Source: Ogataea parapolymorpha DL-1 (taxonomy: Eukaryota; Ascomycota; Pichiomycetes; Pichiales; Pichiaceae). From it: a DNA stretch of 64,000 bases. The position numbers and the translations under genes were made by a program. The DNA is taken from positions 488,411 to 552,410 of the forward strand of contig NC_027866.1 of NCBI RefSeq assembly GCF_000187245.1, given 5' to 3'. Below the pieces are notes generated by a model that did not search any database, was not told where the DNA came from, and saw nothing but the letters and a program-made list of their open reading frames with translations. Shown piece after piece: positions 60,670 to 64,000 of the stretch; position 1 is the first letter of the stretch, and each line of letters begins with the position of its first letter.

Positions 60670-61637
60670 TCAGTATATACCAAGAATATATGCCAGACGG
60701 GTGACGACGAGATCAATAGCCATGGTGATGGAGTCGCGGGCAAGCACCATCTTGGAGCCGTCGACCTCGTGCCAGCTGATCGCGATCTCGTCAACAGGAA
60801 TATGCTGGTTGATGGCGAGGATCAGCAGCTCAACGTCAAATATCCAGCCCTCGGTGTGCATTTTCGGGAAGATCTTGGCGACGGCGGCCTTGTTGAAGAG
60901 CTTAAAGCCGCACTGCGTGTCCTTGATGGTGCGAATGCCAAAAACAAACACCAGAGCGTGCAAAGCATACATCAGAAAGTTGCGCACAAACGACCGTTTC
61001 ACCACGGCGTCCGTGTTCACCATGTGTGCTCTGGAGCCAATGGCGACGGCAGCACGCGTCTCAGGCTCGTTCCTGTCCAGCCGCCGGATACTTTCGAGCA
61101 GTTTGTCCAAGTCGCTGAATTTCGACGCTCCGTCCGCGTCAGCGAAAATGGCATATTTTCCCCGGCCGAACTGCATCCCGTGGGTCACAGCGCCGCCCTT
61201 GCCCCGGTTTCTCACAAATTGCACCACGCGCAACACATGCGGCTTCAGTCCCAGCTCCGCAGCCAGGTCCACAGCGTACTCTGCCGTCCCGTCGCTCGAA
61301 CCATCATCCACAATGATGATCTCGTATTGACCAGGGAACCGAGCCTCCAGATGCTCGATGCACTCGGCAAGCATGGCACGGAGCCGGCCGTGCTCGTTAA
61401 AACAGGGAACCACGACGGTAATCTCGATATTCTCGCTGGGAGGCGAGTTGCGTGGCGGAAGCTTGAATCGACCAGCGGTGCCGTTTGTTATGTATTGCAA
61501 TTCGCTGTCGTAGGGCTTTCTCGGGCTGTGCCTGAGCAGAAACACCACGAGGTACACCTGGAGTTAGTAGGGACGGAGCAATTACATACGCTTATCACCA
61601 CACCCGCGGCAACGGTGGCTAGAACGGCCAGCGACAT
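60670..61637 (-). CDS. ALG5: Dolichyl-phosphate beta-glucosyltransferase ALG5, spliced
   Basis: Exon 1 is 61637-61590 (16 codons) and exon 2 is 61557-60670, giving 311 residues. Exon 1 encodes the start of the membrane anchor (MSLAVLATVAAGVVIS), which continues in exon 2 (VYLVVFLLRHS). The GT2 domain shows ITVVVPCFNEHGRL, IIIVDDGSSDGTAEY, NRGKGGAVTHGM and YAIFADADGASKF. Alg5 makes Dol-P-Glc for N-glycan precursor glucosylation at the ER. Without the intron there is no ATG to begin the domain. The CET1 neighbour matches YPL227-YPL228. Confidence 0.94.
61558..61589 (-). other. ALG5: 32-nt intron in ALG5
   Basis: Minus strand: donor GTATGT (61589-61584), perfect branch point TACTAAC, acceptor TCCAG ending at 61558. 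The branch A is only 6 nt from the final G, and the whole intron is 32 nt. Phase 0; removal joins the two halves of the membrane anchor. Confidence 0.9.
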
Positions 61638-61694
61638 GGAAAATAAAATAACAAAAAATAGATCATCCACAGCCGTATTTTTTTTTTATTTCAG

Positions 61695-62960
61695 TCAATC
61701 CTGTATACTAAGCTGTCTACTTATTATGCGCCCGTTGTCCAAAAACGCCTGGACCAAGTCGATATAGTACAGTGGATCCTCGGCCACCTTGGCCATACTT
61801 CTGAGAAGCTCTCCCACGTCCAGCTCCAGCTCCACCTCGTGCTTCACGGCCCCGTTCTCCTTCACCTTGGTCATGTCGATCTTGGTGAACGTGGCCGGAT
61901 GCGTGTAACTTACACGCTCCTTGTCGCGACGCAGCTCAACGCGCTGCTGGAAGCTCTCAAACGCGGCATCATTCATCTCGTACGGCAATTCCAGCGACAT
62001 CGACAACCGGATGTCGTAGAGCGAGTTCGGAAGATACATCACCAGGTCGGCTACCCGCTGCTTATGCACACTGGCCATCCGTCTCTTAGTCTTGACATCC
62101 ACAGAGACACGGCCCGTCGACGGTTTCTCGTTGCGCTTTCTTTCGTGGGCAATCAGGTCCACGCAGTGCGAATTTTCCACCACAAACCGGTTGCCTCTGT
62201 TATGGTTCTTTTCCTGTGCAAGCTTGGCAATGTACGCTTTGAGGTCGTGGAATTGCTGGGCCGGCACGCCAGAACGGAAAAAACACTCATTCTGGAAAAA
62301 GTCCACGTTCAAAATCGTCTCGCAGTTCACGGGCAATCGTAGTCGCTTGTCCTTCACTTTGTCCCAAATATGGCCCATTTTCAGTTCCAGCTCAAGATAT
62401 TTGTCCACCGGCCCCAGTGCAGCGTACTCGTGGCGCACGCCCTCCACGTTCGCCCATATCCACTCGGTGACGACCTTGTTGAAGTCGTTTCTCGGAATAG
62501 ACCCCGTGATCGACGCGACGCTGAGCTTAGTGGCCACAGTCGTGAGCACAGGCTTGCGGACGCTCTTTCGCACCGTGGGCACATAATCCTTGGCCCAAAC
62601 AGGCTTCTCTGCATACCGCCTTGGCTTTCTGGTCCCGCCAGTCGCCTTTGGCTCTTTGTTTTCTTTTAGCTCCTCCAGTGGTTTTACGTGGTCCTGAAAC
62701 GACGAATTGCGGCTTCTCGTGGACGATGCATCGGCGTCGCTCGACGTTGCGGACGACATTCTGCGCGACCGAGTCATCGTTTTGTTGCCGTTCATGTCGA
62801 CGTCCAGGTCGTTTGTCAGGTTTGTGATGCTGGTTCTTTGGCGAATGCCGCCGTCGTCGGAGTTCATCAGGTCATGGATAGACATTCGCTGCTGCGAATT
62901 GGTGCGCGACATGTTCGGTGCCGACTTCTCGTCGTTGGAAATTAGGTTTTTCAAGTCCAT
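61695..62960 (-). CDS. CET1: mRNA 5'-triphosphatase CET1
   Basis: 421 residues. A Ser/Arg-rich N terminus includes a KPVWAKDYVPTV segment just before the catalytic core that resembles the guanylyltransferase-binding region. The tunnel-fold metal motifs are present: YLELELKMGHI (motif A) and KHEVELELDVGEL (motif C), with basic tunnel residues in between (SVDVKTKRRMASVHKQRVADLVMYLP, DIRLSMSLELP). Cet1 removes the gamma phosphate of nascent pre-mRNA before Ceg1 adds GMP. S. cerevisiae CET1 (YPL228W) also neighbours ALG5. Confidence 0.93.
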   Translation of the reverse strand: MDLKNLISNDEKSAPNMSRTNSQQRMSIHDLMNSDDGGIRQRTSITNLTNDLDVDMNGNKTMTRSRRMSSATSSDADASSTRSRNSSFQDHVKPLEELKENKEPKATGGTRKPRRYAEKPVWAKDYVPTVRKSVRKPVLTTVATKLSVASITGSIPRNDFNKVVTEWIWANVEGVRHEYAALGPVDKYLELELKMGHIWDKVKDKRLRLPVNCETILNVDFFQNECFFRSGVPAQQFHDLKAYIAKLAQEKNHNRGNRFVVENSHCVDLIAHERKRNEKPSTGRVSVDVKTKRRMASVHKQRVADLVMYLPNSLYDIRLSMSLELPYEMNDAAFESFQQRVELRRDKERVSYTHPATFTKIDMTKVKENGAVKHEVELELDVGELLRSMAKVAEDPLYYIDLVQAFLDNGRIISRQLSIQD

Positions 62961-63025
62961 TGGTCACAAGTCGTCAAAATTGCACGATTATAATTTTTCT
63001 TTTTTGGACTGGCCCCAACCATTTT

Positions 63026-63043
63026 CGGCGCGTCGATCGACCG
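63026..63043. promoter_or_regulatory. CGGCGCGTCGATCGACCG element upstream of CET1
   Basis: A near-palindromic element 66-83 bp upstream of the CET1 ATG, immediately after the kinase stop codon at 63046. It shares GCGTCGATCGAC with the element upstream of HOS4 (3971-3985). Confidence 0.35.
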
Positions 63044-63045
63044 CC

Positions 63046-64000
63046 CTAGATATCATGAAGATGCTTCTCCATACGACACCCAATCGCCAGGTGCACATCG
63101 TGAACTTCGGCCACAACACCGAGCCCTGAGCTCTCCACCACCGTGCCCGTCTCGTCGAGAATGCTCACACCGTCACCGTGTGTCTCCTCTTTGAAACACA
63201 TTGCTATTTTCTGAAAATAATCGCTCGCAAAAACTTCTTTCATGCTCATTCGCGTGGCAGCCACCGGATCACACAGTCTCCAAAAAAGACGCGTCAACTG
63301 TCCGTGGGGCAACTCGTGTGCGAGCGGGCCTCTGTTGGGAACTTTGCGCGCGTCGTTGTGCACAAATGACGGGTTGAGATCCTTGTACCAGCGCGACTCG
63401 TGCTCATAATCGGCGTAGTCTTTGTCAAGACGCTGGGCCTCTTTGAACGGGACTCGGCCCTTCACAATCGAGAACAACATCATCCCCAACGACCAGCAAT
63501 CGGCCTTGAACGGGTCGTAGTGGCCCTTCGCATTGCGCAGCATCGTGACCTCCGGACTCTGGAACGGAGGCGTGCCCAGTATCTTATCGCACATCCGTAC
63601 ACCAGATTCGAACCTGCCCGGACTAACATGGCCGTAGTCGCCACAGCCAAAGTCTGTGATCTTGAGCACGCCGTGTTCCAAGAGGATGTTGCCCGGCTTC
63701 AGGTCCAGATGCACGATGTCGTGCAAATGCAAATGGTAGAGCCCAAACACGAGCTGTTTGAAGTAGCACAGTTTTTCGCCAAGACTTATGGCCTGCCAGT
63801 GCGGCTGGCGCAAAACATTGTACAGATCGTGCGGATAGTACTCCATAACCATCCCCCAATTTCGGGACAGAATCGTGGGCAATCGAACAAGTTCGTACAC
63901 CGTGATTACGTGAACATGTGCTAAGCTTTTGGTGATGATGTACTCGTGAGCAACCCTGCGGTAGTACGAGCCGGGGGCCTCGTCTTTGAACACGTTAAAG
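63046..64000 (-). CDS. Protein kinase (Hal5/Npr1-like group), N-terminal part outside window
   Basis: The frame is open to the right edge, so about 318 C-terminal residues are present. The kinase domain from the N-lobe helix onward is visible: YRRVAHEYIITKSL with the helix C Glu, GMVMEYYPHDLYNVL hinge, catalytic loop IVHLDLKPGNILL, ITDFGCG, GTPPFQSPEV activation segment and ADCWSLGMMLFSIVKGR. The catalytic loop reads HLD rather than HRD. MVMEYYPHDLY and FGLYHLHLHDIVH resemble the fungal Hal4/Hal5/Npr1 kinases that regulate nutrient and ion transporters. The ATP-binding Gly loop and Lys lie outside the window. Confidence 0.8.
   Translation of the reverse strand, partial: FNVFKDEAPGSYYRRVAHEYIITKSLAHVHVITVYELVRLPTILSRNWGMVMEYYPHDLYNVLRQPHWQAISLGEKLCYFKQLVFGLYHLHLHDIVHLDLKPGNILLEHGVLKITDFGCGDYGHVSPGRFESGVRMCDKILGTPPFQSPEVTMLRNAKGHYDPFKADCWSLGMMLFSIVKGRVPFKEAQRLDKDYADYEHESRWYKDLNPSFVHNDARKVPNRGPLAHELPHGQLTRLFWRLCDPVAATRMSMKEVFASDYFQKIAMCFKEETHGDGVSILDETGTVVESSGLGVVAEVHDVHLAIGCRMEKHLHDI

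Noticed and set aside
60769..61767. 332-codon frame antisense to ALG5
   Set aside because: ALG5 on the other strand is unmistakable; this is a high-GC shadow frame crossing the ALG5 intron.
63600..63620. AGATTCGAACCTGCC, resembling a reverse tRNA T-arm
   Set aside because: It lies inside the kinase coding sequence and no acceptor stem or anticodon arm could be paired at the proper distances.

Overview
The window looks like nuclear chromosomal DNA of a budding yeast (Saccharomycotina) outside the Saccharomyces group. Genes are dense, mostly intronless, and closest in kind and order to Saccharomyces cerevisiae genes. A nuclear gene for the 23-kDa (NUIM/TYKY) subunit of respiratory Complex I at 7957-8595 excludes Saccharomyces. 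Single copies of genes that S. cerevisiae kept as whole-genome-duplication pairs (COX5, MSG5/SDP1, SEC24/SFB2, SLM1/2, RPS17, RPS18, YOX1/YHP1) point to a lineage without that duplication. Ogataea (Hansenula) polymorpha or a close relative is my best guess; this is inference, not a database match. About 48 protein genes are called. I saw no tRNA, rRNA, transposon, CRISPR array or origin that I can support.

Layout. 1-7.9 kb: the end of SEC24, then COX5, HOS4, an MSG5/SDP1 phosphatase, HPM1, COG5 and a YNL050C-like gene. All belong to one ancestral block now split between S. cerevisiae chromosomes IX and XIV. 8-20.3 kb: Complex I NUIM, RIM1, the a-factor receptor STE3, a small two-segment membrane protein, an OCH1/HOC1-family mannosyltransferase, MDM32, AIM6, ESS1, an M1 aminopeptidase and an orphan. 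20.4-33.5 kb: RPS17, ADA2, UTP6 and, after a seven-gene interval (PSP1 family, a 2OG-Fe(II) oxygenase and others), YOX1/YHP1, RPS18 and YML6. These two clusters are the two halves of the duplicated S. cerevisiae regions YDR447-452 and YML024-027. 33.6-43.2 kb: PHO80, MDM31, a Myb-like protein, glycogenin, CDC10, MRPL32, a frameshifted F-box/JmjC gene and the mitochondrial SAM carrier PET8. 43.3-51.8 kb: NFS1, a WSC sensor, LEU2, RLP7, ALG11 and SLM1/2. 52-64 kb: a D-amino-acid-oxidase-like gene, PPN1, an orphan membrane protein, the response regulator SSK1, an orphan, an RluA-type pseudouridine synthase, ALG5, the mRNA capping triphosphatase CET1 and a partial protein kinase.

The most interesting signals are structural. 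(1) Five introns can be inferred. Four are extremely short (32, 34, 37 and 46 nt), and the branch-point A lies only 6-9 nt from the 3' AG. (2) A CG-rich element related to TCGACGCGTCGA, several copies abutting an A-tract, recurs in seven intergenic regions close to start codons. (3) TCACGTGA lies about 75-80 bp upstream of both ribosomal-protein genes. A perfect Leu3-type CCGGNNCCGG lies upstream of LEU2, and two MluI cell-cycle boxes lie upstream of the YOX1-like gene. (4) The F-box/JmjC gene is split by a one-base frame change although its iron ligands are intact. The window is otherwise housekeeping DNA, and I found no obvious new multi-gene system.
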